Below are positions 35,215-44,896 of a stretch of DNA of 64,000 bases, one piece after another. Position numbers and translations under genes: made by a program. Source of the DNA: Kribbella sp. VKM Ac-2568 (GTDB taxonomy: Bacteria > Actinomycetota > Actinomycetes > Propionibacteriales > Kribbellaceae); assembly GCF_004345365.1 (NCBI RefSeq), contig NZ_SLVF01000003.1, forward strand, positions 62,001 through 126,000. Direction: 5' to 3'. The notes under the pieces are model-generated. The model saw only the letters and a list, made by a program, of their open reading frames with translations. It ran no database searches and was not told where the DNA came from. The first letter of the stretch is position 1. Every line of letters begins with the position of its first letter.

Positions 35215-37860
35215 ATGACGAGAGTGAACGCCAAGGTCTTCAGGGACGCCTGGGGTGTACCGCACTTGAGGGCCGGCGACCCGCTCGCACTCGCCTATCT
35301 CCAGGGCCGCAACGCGGCGGCCGACCGTGCCTGGCAGATCGAGCTGGAGCGACGCCGCTTCCTCGGCACCAGTGCCACCTTCCTCGGACCCGAAGCGCTC
35401 GGCTGGGACGTGTTCGCGCGTCAGGCCCGCCTCGACGACACGGCGCAACGCTGCTACCAGAACCTCGACGACGACACCCGCGAGTGGATCTCGGCGTACG
35501 TGGCAGGCGTGAACCACGGTCTGCCAGGCGGCGCTCGGCGGGCGCCCGAGTTCGCCGCCACGGGGCTCACCCTGCAGGAGTGGGAGCCGTGGGCGCCGGT
35601 CGGGATCTGGCTGGCCGTGCACGTGCTGTTCGCCGGGTTCCCGACCAAGCTCTGGCGCGAGCACGTCGTCCGCCACCTCGGCGATGCGGCGATCGACCTC
35701 TTCAACTCCGAAGGCCCGCGTACTGCGGGCAGCAACGGCTGGCTCATCTCCGGCGACCGCACCGCGACCGGTACTCCGATCGTCGCGGGCGACCCGCATC
35801 GCTACATCGAGAGCCCGGGCGTCTACCAGCAACTCCGGCTGGCCTGCCCGGAGTACGACGTCGTCGGTCTGGCGGTTCCGGGCATCCCCGGGATGGCGCA
35901 CTTCGGGCACACCGGCGGCGTGGCCTGGGCGATCACCAACGCGATGGCGGACTACCAGGACCTGTTCAACGAGCAACTCCGGCGGACCGGATCGGGCAGC
36001 GAGTCCGGGGTCGAGGCGCTCGGGCCGGATGGCTGGCAGCGGGCGACGCGGCACACCGAGGTGGTCGAGGTCTCGGGGGCCGAGTCCGTGGAGATCGAGG
36101 TGATCGAGACCGACCGCGGCCCGGTGATCATCGGCGGACCCGGCCAGAGCCAGGCGATCAGTCTGCGGTATCCGCCGCGGGTGACCGGACGCATCGGTTT
36201 CGAGACGCTCCCCGCGTTGCTCAAGGCAACCACTGTCGCCGACGTGGACGCGGCCTTCGATCCCTGGATGGAGCCCGTCAACGTCGTGATGGCGGCCGAC
36301 ACCTCCGGCGGACTCCTGCACCGGACCGCCGGGGTGGTGCCACGACGCCACCCGGACAACTGGCAACGCGTCGTACCGGCCTGGGAAGCGGATCACCAGT
36401 GGCAGGGCTGGCACGAGCCCATGCCGCGCGCCGAGGTCGACGGTGTCGCGGTGATGGCGAACGCGCGCGAGTTGGCCGAGCCGCTGGGCGTGGACTTCGC
36501 CGCACCGTTCCGATCTCGGCGGATCAGGCAACTACTCGACGAAAGGTCCGACTGGACCGTTGCCGAGATGCCTTCGATCCACAGCGACACCTGGCTCGGA
36601 TCGGCGGGACTGATCCTGGATCTCCTGGCAGCGTTGGAAGAACTGTCGCCGGAGGCAACCGCCTTGCGCGAGCAGTTGCTCGCCTGGGATCGCCGGATGG
36701 ATGCCTCCAGCAACGTTGCCTCCAGCTACGCGGCAGTCCGGAAGGCGCTCATCCGCCGGCTGGCCGAGCACCCCAGACTTGCCGTCCTCGACGAGGATGT
36801 CGACTGCTCCGAGCTCTTCCTGCCGTGGCTCGACACGCTGACCCACACGTCGTTCGCGCTGGAGAATCTGCTCACCACCGACCTGCTGCCGGACGTCAAC
36901 GTCATCTGGCTGATCAAGGAGGCGCTCGAGGAGGTGGCATCCCGCAAACTCCGAGGACCTTGGGGAGACACTCACCACCTCGCTCCGCTGCATGCGCTGA
37001 GAGGGCCGGTGTTCGCCGCGGACGAGGAGAGCTTCGAGCTGGCGTTGTCCGGCGACCACCACTGCGTGATGTCCACCTCGAGCATGCCGGGGTTCACCGA
37101 CGTCTGCATCAGAGCGGCTGCCGCCCGTTATGCGTGGGACCTCGGCGACCGCTCCGCCAGTCAGTGGATCGTGCCGCTCGGCGCGTCCGGAGTACTGGGG
37201 GATCCGCACCATCACGACCAGTTGCCGCTCTGGTTGCGCGGCGAACTCGCAGCGATCGAGACCGACTGGGACAAGCTCACCGCCGAGGACGATACGTTCG
37301 AGCAGGTGGTGGACGGCTTCGGCACGGTCCGCGTCGTACCGGTTGAACCGCAGCGGGACCTCGACCTGATTCACAGCTGGGTCTCCGCCGAACGCGCCCG
37401 TTTCTGGGGAATGACCGGCAAGTCGCGCGACGAGGTGCTCGGCATCTACGAGTTCCTCGACTCGTTACCCACCCACCACGTCTACCTGGTCCACCTGGAT
37501 GATCAGCCGGTCGCGTTGTTCCAGACCTATGACCCGCAGGCGGATCCTGTCGGCGAGGTGTACGACGTACGGGTGGGCGACATCGGCTCGCACCTGCTCA
37601 TTGCCCCGGGCGACTGGCGTCGGGGCTTCACCGAGGATCTGCTGGGAGTCCTCGGGTCCTTCCTGTTGAACCACCTCGGACATCCGCGGCTGGTGGCCGA
37701 ACCCGATGCGCGCAACGACAAGGCCGTTGCCCGGCTGAAGCGAACCGGCTTCACCCTCGGCGCGCAGGTCGCCATCGCCCAGCACGACGGATCGACGAAG
37801 CAGGCGCAACTCGGCTTCATGACCAGGGAGGTCTTCAACCGCTTCATGGCGAGGGAGTAA
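35215..37860 (+). CDS. Penicillin-acylase-type hydrolase fused to a siderophore-type acetyltransferase
   Basis: An 881-residue protein of two parts. Residues 1 to about 690 match the S45 penicillin acylase family (VFRDAWGVPHLRA, AADRAWQIELERR); the autocatalytic nucleophile is S173 in AGSNGWLISG. Residues about 700-881 match the IucB/RhbD/MbtK group of acyltransferases that acylate hydroxylamines or lysine side chains in siderophore synthesis (HSWVSAERARFWGM, GEVYDVRVGDIGSHLLIAPG). No signal peptide, unlike most S45 enzymes. An iron box lies just before the start. ATG 35215 lacks a good ribosome site; GTG 35224 with AGGA is a real alternative. Siderophore synthesis or modification is inferred; no siderophore synthetase is in the window. 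Confidence 0.85.
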   Translation: MTRVNAKVFRDAWGVPHLRAGDPLALAYLQGRNAAADRAWQIELERRRFLGTSATFLGPEALGWDVFARQARLDDTAQRCYQNLDDDTREWISAYVAGVNHGLPGGARRAPEFAATGLTLQEWEPWAPVGIWLAVHVLFAGFPTKLWREHVVRHLGDAAIDLFNSEGPRTAGSNGWLISGDRTATGTPIVAGDPHRYIESPGVYQQLRLACPEYDVVGLAVPGIPGMAHFGHTGGVAWAITNAMADYQDLFNEQLRRTGSGSESGVEALGPDGWQRATRHTEVVEVSGAESVEIEVIETDRGPVIIGGPGQSQAISLRYPPRVTGRIGFETLPALLKATTVADVDAAFDPWMEPVNVVMAADTSGGLLHRTAGVVPRRHPDNWQRVVPAWEADHQWQGWHEPMPRAEVDGVAVMANARELAEPLGVDFAAPFRSRRIRQLLDERSDWTVAEMPSIHSDTWLGSAGLILDLLAALEELSPEATALREQLLAWDRRMDASSNVASSYAAVRKALIRRLAEHPRLAVLDEDVDCSELFLPWLDTLTHTSFALENLLTTDLLPDVNVIWLIKEALEEVASRKLRGPWGDTHHLAPLHALRGPVFAADEESFELALSGDHHCVMSTSSMPGFTDVCIRAAAARYAWDLGDRSASQWIVPLGASGVLGDPHHHDQLPLWLRGELAAIETDWDKLTAEDDTFEQVVDGFGTVRVVPVEPQRDLDLIHSWVSAERARFWGMTGKSRDEVLGIYEFLDSLPTHHVYLVHLDDQPVALFQTYDPQADPVGEVYDVRVGDIGSHLLIAPGDWRRGFTEDLLGVLGSFLLNHLGHPRLVAEPDARNDKAVARLKRTGFTLGAQVAIAQHDGSTKQAQLGFMTREVFNRFMARE

Positions 37861-38109
37861 CCGCACGCCCGGTCCTCTGATGTCATCAAAATGTCATCGC
37901 GGACACGGATCACTGCGGGAGCGGGAGATCGCCACCATAGTGGCCGCCGTCGGCGACTGAGGCTTGTGAAGCGCGCAGCGCTGCGCCCGGGTGCGGGTGG
38001 CTACCCGGGCGCGGCTCTGGCTACGAATAGGAGTCGTCGGGTGCGAGTTCCGTCGGCGGTCAGGTCTGGCGGGACTGGCCGGCTCGGGGGTCGCGGGCTT
38101 GGCGGCTGG
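37861..38109. terminator. Gap with bidirectional terminator hairpin
   Basis: The gap between converging genes holds GCGCCCGGGT (37983-37992) and ACCCGGGCGC (38003-38012), a perfect 10-base stem with a 10-base loop, preceded by the palindrome GCGCAGCGCTGCGC. It likely ends both transcripts. Nothing else is seen. Confidence 0.6.
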
Positions 38110-38301
38110 TCAGCTGAGGACCTTGTCGTCCTTGCTGGTGGTGTGATCGCGGCCGGCGGCTCGCCGCTCGGTCTGCTGGTGGTCCGTGGTCCGTGGCGCT
38201 GGGCAGACCGGGCCACGACGGATCGGGCCGCCACCCAGCCTCCTGCTCTTCCACTGCTTCTCTTCGTAGTCGTAGTAGGTGTCGACGCCTCCGACTGTCA
38301 T
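38110..38301 (-). CDS. Small basic hypothetical protein
   Basis: A 63-residue protein (VGGVDTYYDYEEKQWKSRR at the start). A strong ribosome site GGGAGGAG lies five bases before ATG 38301, which makes translation credible. Rich in arginine after residue 18. No family recognised. The 205 bases upstream to 38506 hold no gene and probably its promoter. Confidence 0.6.
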   Translation of the reverse strand: MTVGGVDTYYDYEEKQWKSRRLGGGPIRRGPVCPAPRTTDHQQTERRAAGRDHTTSKDDKVLS

Positions 38302-38506
38302 CGATCTCCTCCCGGTCTTCCCCCCGGCTACTACCCCTGCTGGCTCTCAACAGTCCGTCACTGGGGGCCACTCGCACAAGCGATTCTTCAACTACCCTCC
38401 GACAAACGGACTCTTCGACCGGTATTCGTCCGCTTTGTCCAGGCTTTTTGATGGCAAAGGCATTCCGGCCAGATTACGGCGGACTTTCTTCACAACGCGG
38501 AAGAAC

Positions 38507-40237
38507 TCAGGAGGCGAAAACGCCCACCCCGTGCCCGGCAATCCGGACACCCTCGGTGACGATCTCGGCCGCGCCGAACGCCATCACCTGGTACGCCGGT
38601 ACGCCGTCCAGCGGCACCACCAGCTCGGCCGGATCGAGGTTCACCACCACTCGCAGCGCCCCTCGGCGGACCACCAACCACGAGCCGTCCCCGTCGTACG
38701 AGATCTCCGCCGACGCCAAACGATCCTCGCGCAGGTCCTCGCTCCGGGCCCGCAGCGCCAGCAGATCGCGGTACCAGGCAAGCAGTTCGCGATGCGGCGG
38801 CTCGTCGACCTCGGCCCAGTCCAGCACCGAGCTCCGCCAGGTCGCCGGGTCCTGCGGGTCGGGGATGTCCTCGGCGTCCCATCCGTACGCCGCGAACTCG
38901 CGGCGACGGCCGGTCCGGACGGCCTCGGCCAGTTCGGGCTCGCCGTGATCCGTGAAGTACCGCCACGGCGTGGAGGCTCCCCACTCCTCGCCCATGAACA
39001 GCATCGGCGTGTACGGCGAGGTGAGCACCAGCGCGGCGCCGATCGCCAACTGGCCGGGGGTGAGGTGCGGCCGGTCGCCGAGCGCGCGGTTGCCGACCTG
39101 GTCGTGGTTCGAGGTGTAGACGAGGAATTCCCCGCCGCGATGCCGCCCGGGATCCACCGGCCGGCCCCAGTCCTTGCCGCGGAAGGTCGAGTACGACCCG
39201 TCGTGCAGGAACACCTCGCGCAGCGTCTTCGCGAAGACCGCCGGCTCGCCGAAGTCCACGTAGTACCCGGCTCGCTCCCCGGTCAGCAGGGTGTGCAGCG
39301 CGTGGTGGAAGTCGTCGCTCCACTGCGCGGTCATCCCGAGCCCGCCCTCGGCCACCGGCTCGACCATGCGCGGGTCGTTCAGATCCGACTCGGCCACCAA
39401 CCCCAACGGGCGCCCGAGTGAAGCCGACAGTGCAGCCGTCTCCTCGGACAGCTGAGCCAGCAGGTGCTTCGGGCTGTCATCAGCCAACGCGTGTACTGCG
39501 TCCAGGCGCAACGCGTCGAGGTGGAACTCCCGGAACCAGCGCAGAGCGTTGTTGCAGATCCACCGGCGCACCTCAAAGCTGCCAGTGTCGTCGAGGTTCA
39601 CCGCCGGGCCCCAAGGCGTGGTGTGCCGGGAGGTGAAGTACGGGCCGAACGAGCCCAGGTAGTTCCCGCTCGGGCCGAGGTGGTTGTAGACCACGTCCAG
39701 GCACACCGCCAGCCCCACCGAGTGGCAACGATCCACAAACCCCTGCAGCGCTTCCGGCCCGCCGTAGGGCTCGTGCACCGCGTAGAGGTCGACGCCGTCG
39801 TACCCCCAGCCGTGGCGACCGGGGAACGCAGCGACCGGCATCAGCGACACCATCTCGACGCCCAGCGCGACCAGGTAGTCCAGGTGACCGGCGGCGGCTT
39901 CAAGCGTGCCTTCGGGAGTGAACGTGCCGATGTGCAGCTCATAGAACACCGAGCCCCGCGCATCCCGGCCGGCCCAGCCGCCGTCACTCCAGTCATGCAG
40001 CCCGGTATCGAAGACCCTGCTGGAGCCATGCACGCCGTCCGGCTGCCAGGGGCTCCGCGGATCGGGCATCGGCTCACTGCCGTCAACAGAGAACGCGTAG
40101 TCCGTCCCGTGGCCGGCTTCGGGCACCTCGAGCTCCCACCACCCGCCGTCGTCGGTCTCCGCCATCTTCAGAGCCCCGCTGCGCAACACCAGCGAGACGG
40201 CAGAAGCGTTTGGGGCCCAGACGGTAAAGGTGTGCAT
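38507..40237 (-). CDS. treZ: Malto-oligosyltrehalose trehalohydrolase
   Basis: Releases trehalose from maltooligosyltrehalose. The 576-residue GH13 enzyme has an N-terminal CBM48-like domain (WAPNASAVSLVL), the barrel with YELHIGTFTPEG, nucleophile D246 (DALRLDAVHAL), acid/base E283 (VAESDLNDP) and the third carboxylate in NHDQVGNRA. It starts three bases after the treY stop; last gene of the operon. Confidence 0.95.
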   Translation of the reverse strand: MHTFTVWAPNASAVSLVLRSGALKMAETDDGGWWELEVPEAGHGTDYAFSVDGSEPMPDPRSPWQPDGVHGSSRVFDTGLHDWSDGGWAGRDARGSVFYELHIGTFTPEGTLEAAAGHLDYLVALGVEMVSLMPVAAFPGRHGWGYDGVDLYAVHEPYGGPEALQGFVDRCHSVGLAVCLDVVYNHLGPSGNYLGSFGPYFTSRHTTPWGPAVNLDDTGSFEVRRWICNNALRWFREFHLDALRLDAVHALADDSPKHLLAQLSEETAALSASLGRPLGLVAESDLNDPRMVEPVAEGGLGMTAQWSDDFHHALHTLLTGERAGYYVDFGEPAVFAKTLREVFLHDGSYSTFRGKDWGRPVDPGRHRGGEFLVYTSNHDQVGNRALGDRPHLTPGQLAIGAALVLTSPYTPMLFMGEEWGASTPWRYFTDHGEPELAEAVRTGRRREFAAYGWDAEDIPDPQDPATWRSSVLDWAEVDEPPHRELLAWYRDLLALRARSEDLREDRLASAEISYDGDGSWLVVRRGALRVVVNLDPAELVVPLDGVPAYQVMAFGAAEIVTEGVRIAGHGVGVFAS

Positions 40238-40240
40238 CCA

Positions 40241-42646
40241 TCAACTCCTGGTCAGCAGCGCGACTGGGAGATCCGCAAGCAGGTCGTGGATCCGAGCCGC
40301 TCCACTACCCACGGACCGGCCGGTCAACACGTCCCGCCAATCACCCTCGGGCAGCACGACCGTGCTGTCACCCCAACCGCCCAAGCGATGCAGTGCCACC
40401 GGCAGCCGCGTTGCGATCGTCACCACCGAGTCTCCCCGGGCGAAGGCGATAGCGTGACCACTGGAGGTCGGCAGCGGCGTATAGCTCCCGGCGAAGGCTT
40501 CGGGTTGCTGCCGACGCAACCGCAGAGCCCTCGAGGTCACCAGCAGCTTCTCGTCGGACAGTCCGTCCGGTTTGGCGCCGTCGTCCAGCCGGGTCAGCCG
40601 CTCGATCCGCCGCAGGTAATCGACCGTCCGCCGGTTGTCGGGATCCACCAGGGACAGGTCGACGAATTCGCTGCCCTGGTAGACGTCCGGAACCCCCGGC
40701 ATCGTCAGCTGGACGAGCTTCTGCCCGAGCGTCGCCGCCCGGACGAACTCCGCCTGCGCGTCGGCGAATCGGCGTACGGAATCCAGCAGGCTCTTGTCGG
40801 CCAGTACTGCGGTCGCGAAGGCGGCGACGGACTCCTCGTACTCCGAGTCCGGCGAGGTCCAGCTGGTGTGCCGCTTCGCCTCGCGGATCGCCTTCTGCAG
40901 GTAGGCCTGCAGCCGGTCCTCGGCGAGCGGGCCGTGGTCCCAGGTGCCGAACAGCGTCTGCCACAGCAGGTACTCCGTGCTGCCGTCGAGCGCAGTGTCC
41001 CGGTAGTCCGCGGACAGCGCGCGCCAGTGCCGGACGGCCTCCGTCCAGGCTCCCGGCTGTTCCGACAAGACAGCCAGCCGGGCGCGGACGTCCTCGGAGC
41101 GCTTGGTGTCGTGCGTGGAGAGCGTGGTCATGGTGCGCGGCCAGCGATCGTTCAGCCGGGCCGCGTAGGCGTGGAACTCCTCCGGCGACACCCCGAAGTG
41201 CTCCGGGTCGCCGCCGACCTCGTTGAGCGCCGTGAGCCGGAACCACCGGTAGAAGGCGGTGTCCTCGATCCCCTTCGCCATCACCGGGCCGCAGGTCTGC
41301 TGGAACCGCACGATCAGCTCGTGCCGCGCGTCCTCGTCGATCCGGCTCGCAGTACCGGCTTCGCGGCCGAGCAGGAGGTCCCGGACCAGCTCGAGCGTGT
41401 CCTGCAGCTCCTCGTCCAGGTGACGCCGGGCGAGCTCGGTGGCATGCTCCATCGCCACCACCGCGGTGTGGTCCGGCTGCTCACCCGGTACTACGTACGC
41501 GCGGTACCGGTCGAAGTTCACCAGCAGCTCGACAACCACCTCGTGGAAGGCCCTGCGGGTGTGGTCGCGCAGCCGCACGTCGTCCTGGCAGATCCGGGCC
41601 AGGAGCTCCACGAGCCGGTGGACCTCGGCGTACTGGCCGTGCTTCACCACCTCGCGCTTGGCCTGCTCCACGGCGGGGGCGAAGTCGGCCGGCTCGCCGG
41701 TGAGTTCCGAGTGGAACGCGGACAGCGGCGCCGCCCCCGACGGGTCGACGAACAGGCCGCCGACACGCAGGAGGGCGTCGTACCCGGTGGTGCCGGCGCA
41801 GGGCCAGTCGGCGGGCAGCTCCTCCTCGCCCTCGAGGATCTTCTCCACCACGACCCAGGCACCACCCGTTCGCTCGGCCAGCCGGCGTAGGTAGCCGCGC
41901 GGATCGGCGAGACCGTCCGGGTGGTCGATGCGGAACCCGTTGAGCTTTCCTTCGTGCAGCAAGGAGAACAACAATGCGTGGGTGGCCTCGAAGACCTCCT
42001 GGTTCTCCACCCGGACGGCGGCCAGCGTGTCCACGTCGAAGAAGCGGCGGTAGTTCAGCTCCTCGTCGGCGACCCGCCAGTGCGCCAGGCGGTACCACTG
42101 CTCGGTGACGAGTTCCGCGATCGGCAGGTTCTCCGTGCCCGGTCGCAGCGGGAACTCGTGGTCGTAGTACCGCAGCACGTCGCCGTCGACCGACAGCTCG
42201 CCGTCCGCGAGCACCTTGCCGATGCGGTGGCCGAGCACCGCCATCAGCAGCGGCTGGTTCCCCGCGCCCCAGTCGACGTCGAACCACTCCGCATAAGGCG
42301 AGCTCGGCCCGTCCCGCAGTACGGACCACAGCGCCTTGTTGAGCCGCGCGGGCGTCGGCACCGCGACATGGTTCGGTACTACGTCCGCGATCGCGCCCAT
42401 CCGGTGATCCGCGAGCTTGGCGGCGAGTCGCTCGAACGCGGGACGCCCGCCCGCCGCGTGCGACAACCTACTGTGGTCGACCACGTCGTACCCGTGGGTG
42501 GAACCGGGCGCGGCCTGCAGGATCGGGGACAGGTAGGCGTGCGAGACCCCCAGGCTGTGCAGGTACGAGACAGCCTCGGCTGCGTCGTCGAACCCGAACC
42601 CGGCATGTAACTGCAGCCGGTACGTCGCCTGCGGGACCGCGGTCAT
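40241..42646 (-). CDS. treY: Malto-oligosyltrehalose synthase
   Basis: Isomerises the terminal alpha-1,4 link of maltodextrin to the alpha,alpha-1,1 link of trehalose. The 801-residue GH13 enzyme has YRLQLHAGFGFDDA at its N-terminus, the inserted domains typical of TreY, the nucleophile in GFRIDHPDGLADP, and STHDTKRSEDVRARL with the third carboxylate. It overlaps treX by four bases. Confidence 0.95.
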   Translation of the reverse strand: MTAVPQATYRLQLHAGFGFDDAAEAVSYLHSLGVSHAYLSPILQAAPGSTHGYDVVDHSRLSHAAGGRPAFERLAAKLADHRMGAIADVVPNHVAVPTPARLNKALWSVLRDGPSSPYAEWFDVDWGAGNQPLLMAVLGHRIGKVLADGELSVDGDVLRYYDHEFPLRPGTENLPIAELVTEQWYRLAHWRVADEELNYRRFFDVDTLAAVRVENQEVFEATHALLFSLLHEGKLNGFRIDHPDGLADPRGYLRRLAERTGGAWVVVEKILEGEEELPADWPCAGTTGYDALLRVGGLFVDPSGAAPLSAFHSELTGEPADFAPAVEQAKREVVKHGQYAEVHRLVELLARICQDDVRLRDHTRRAFHEVVVELLVNFDRYRAYVVPGEQPDHTAVVAMEHATELARRHLDEELQDTLELVRDLLLGREAGTASRIDEDARHELIVRFQQTCGPVMAKGIEDTAFYRWFRLTALNEVGGDPEHFGVSPEEFHAYAARLNDRWPRTMTTLSTHDTKRSEDVRARLAVLSEQPGAWTEAVRHWRALSADYRDTALDGSTEYLLWQTLFGTWDHGPLAEDRLQAYLQKAIREAKRHTSWTSPDSEYEESVAAFATAVLADKSLLDSVRRFADAQAEFVRAATLGQKLVQLTMPGVPDVYQGSEFVDLSLVDPDNRRTVDYLRRIERLTRLDDGAKPDGLSDEKLLVTSRALRLRRQQPEAFAGSYTPLPTSSGHAIAFARGDSVVTIATRLPVALHRLGGWGDSTVVLPEGDWRDVLTGRSVGSGAARIHDLLADLPVALLTRS

Positions 42647-44760
42647 CCGGTCGCCTGACGGGGGCGGGTGAGGACCAGCATGCCGTGGGCCTCGATCCGG
42701 ATGGTGCTCGCCGCGGGGTGGTCCTCCTCGTTGGCACGGCCGGTCGGCCTGATGGTGTCCACCACCACGGACCAGGCGTCGCCGTACTCCTTGGTGGGCA
42801 GCAGGAAGTCCTGCGGCTCGTAGTTGCTGTTCAGCAGGATCAGGAACGAGTCGTCCACCACCGGCTCTCCGCGCGGATCCGGCTCCGAGATGGCGTCACC
42901 GTTGAGGAACACGGCCACCGCGCGGGCGTCGTCCCGGCTCCAGTCGCCGTCCTGCATCTCCTGGCCGTCGGGGGTGAACCAGACCAGATCGCCCAGCCCG
43001 TCGACCCCCGTGTCGCCGTGGAAGAACCGGCGGCGCCGCAGTACCGGGTGCTCGTTGCGCAACCGGACCAGTTCGCCGGTGAACTCCAGCAGGTCCTGCT
43101 GCTCCTCCGTAAGGTCCCAGTTCACCCAGGCGAGCTCGTTGTCCTGGCAGTAGACGTTGTTGTTGCCGCTCTGCGTGCGGCCGAGCTCGTCGCCGTGGGC
43201 GAGCATCGGGACACCCTGCGAGATCAGCAAGGTAGCCAGGAAGTTGCGCTGCTGCTTGGACCGCAGCGCACGCACGGCGGGATCGTCGGTCTCACCCTCG
43301 GCACCGCAGTTCCAGGAGCGGTTGTGGCTCTCGCCGTCGTTGCCGCCCTCGCCGTTGGCCTCGTTGTGCTTCTCGTTGTAGGAGACCAGGTCGCGCAGGG
43401 TGAAGCCGTCGTGGGCGGTGACGAAGTTGATGCTCGCCAGCGGGCGGCGGCTGTCGTCGCGGTACAGGTCCGACGAGCCGGTCAGCCGGGAGCCGAACTC
43501 GGCCAGCGTGTACTTCTCGCCACGCCAGAAGTCGCGCACGGTGTCGCGGTACTTGCCGTTCCACTCGGTCCACAGCGGCGGGAAGTTGCCCACCTGGTAG
43601 CCGCCGTCGCCGACGTCCCACGGCTCGGCGATCAGCTTCACCTGGCTCACCACCGGATCCTGCTGGACCAGGTCGAAGAACGCCGACAGCCGGTCCACCT
43701 CATGGAACTGGCGGGCCAGTGTGGACGCCAGATCGAACCGGAATCCGTCCACGTGCATCTCGGTGACCCAGTAGCGCAGCGAGTCCATGATCAGCTGCAG
43801 CACGTGCGGGTGCCGCATCAGCAGGCTGTTCCCCGTGCCGGTGGTGTCGTAGTAGTGCGTCTTGTCCGAGTCCACCAGCCGGTAGTACGCCGCGTTGTCG
43901 ATGCCCTTGAACGACAGCGTCGGGCCGAACTCGTTGCCCTCGGCAGTGTGGTTGTAGACGACGTCGAGGATCACCTCGATGTCGGCCTCGTGCAGCGCCT
44001 GGACCATCGTCTTGAACTCGGTCACCTGCTGGCCCCGGCCACCCAGCGACGAGTAGGCGTTGTGCGGGGAGAAGAAGCCGATCGTGTTGTAGCCCCAGTA
44101 GTTCGACAGGTTCCGCTCCTGCAGGTGCCCGTCCTGGGCGAACTGGTGCACCGGCATCAGCTCGATCGCGGTCACCCCGAGCTCCTTGAGGTGCTCGATG
44201 ATCGCCGGGTGCCCGATCCCGGCGTACGTGCCGCGGATCTCCTCCGGCAGCGCCGGGTGGGTCTTGGTCAGGCCCTTGACGTGCGCCTCGTAGATCACCG
44301 TCTCGTGGTACGCGTGACCCGGCGGGCGGTCGTTGCCCCAGTCGAAGAACGGGTTGGTGACGACCGAGAGCATGGTGTGCTCGCGGTTGTCCATCGTGTT
44401 CAGCTCAGTGGGCTTGGCGAACCGGTAGCTGAACAGCGACTCGTCGCCGTCCACCTGCCCGTCGATGGCCTTCGCGTACGGGTCCAGCAGCAGCTTGGAC
44501 GGGTTGCACCGGTACCCCTCGGCGGGGTTGTAAGGCCCGTGCACGCGATACCCGTACCGCTGCCCGGGCTGCACCGCCGGCAGGTACGCGTGCCACACGA
44601 ACCCGTCAACCTCGGTAAGCTGGACGAGCTGCTCGGAACCGTCGTCACCGATCAGCGCAAGGTCGACACGCTCAGCAACCTCCGAGAACACCGCGAAGTT
44701 CGTACCGGAGCCGTCATACGTGGCTCCGAGTGGATAGGGACGACCAGGCCATTTCTGCAC
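42643..44760 (-). CDS. treX: Glycogen debranching enzyme (TreX/GlgX)
   Basis: Hydrolyses alpha-1,6 branches of glycogen to give maltodextrins for TreY. I start at GTG 44760, so the protein begins VQKWPGRPYPLGATYDGSG as in the family, 705 residues; an in-frame upstream ATG (44841) would add 27 unlikely residues. Seen are the CBM48 domain, VYNHTAEGN, the nucleophile in DGFRFDLAS, the acid/base in LIAEPWDVG and FVTAHDGFTL. First gene of treX-treY-treZ, a complete route from glycogen to trehalose. Confidence 0.95.
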   Translation of the reverse strand: MQKWPGRPYPLGATYDGSGTNFAVFSEVAERVDLALIGDDGSEQLVQLTEVDGFVWHAYLPAVQPGQRYGYRVHGPYNPAEGYRCNPSKLLLDPYAKAIDGQVDGDESLFSYRFAKPTELNTMDNREHTMLSVVTNPFFDWGNDRPPGHAYHETVIYEAHVKGLTKTHPALPEEIRGTYAGIGHPAIIEHLKELGVTAIELMPVHQFAQDGHLQERNLSNYWGYNTIGFFSPHNAYSSLGGRGQQVTEFKTMVQALHEADIEVILDVVYNHTAEGNEFGPTLSFKGIDNAAYYRLVDSDKTHYYDTTGTGNSLLMRHPHVLQLIMDSLRYWVTEMHVDGFRFDLASTLARQFHEVDRLSAFFDLVQQDPVVSQVKLIAEPWDVGDGGYQVGNFPPLWTEWNGKYRDTVRDFWRGEKYTLAEFGSRLTGSSDLYRDDSRRPLASINFVTAHDGFTLRDLVSYNEKHNEANGEGGNDGESHNRSWNCGAEGETDDPAVRALRSKQQRNFLATLLISQGVPMLAHGDELGRTQSGNNNVYCQDNELAWVNWDLTEEQQDLLEFTGELVRLRNEHPVLRRRRFFHGDTGVDGLGDLVWFTPDGQEMQDGDWSRDDARAVAVFLNGDAISEPDPRGEPVVDDSFLILLNSNYEPQDFLLPTKEYGDAWSVVVDTIRPTGRANEEDHPAASTIRIEAHGMLVLTRPRQATG

Positions 44761-44896
44761 TCGACGACGGTACCCACCCCTACCCCCACCCGAAGAACGG
44801 TGGGGTGATCTGCCCCCGCAAGTTAACCCAGCCGAGACCAACTCCCGCCTCCCGAACGCCGCGTCACCCCGAACCCGAAGCTGCTAGCCTCCCCCG

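Noticed and set aside
37936..38012. tRNA-like hairpins in the gap after the acylase fusion
   Set aside because: The stems are simple palindromes without a cloverleaf or T-arm consensus; a terminator explains them better.
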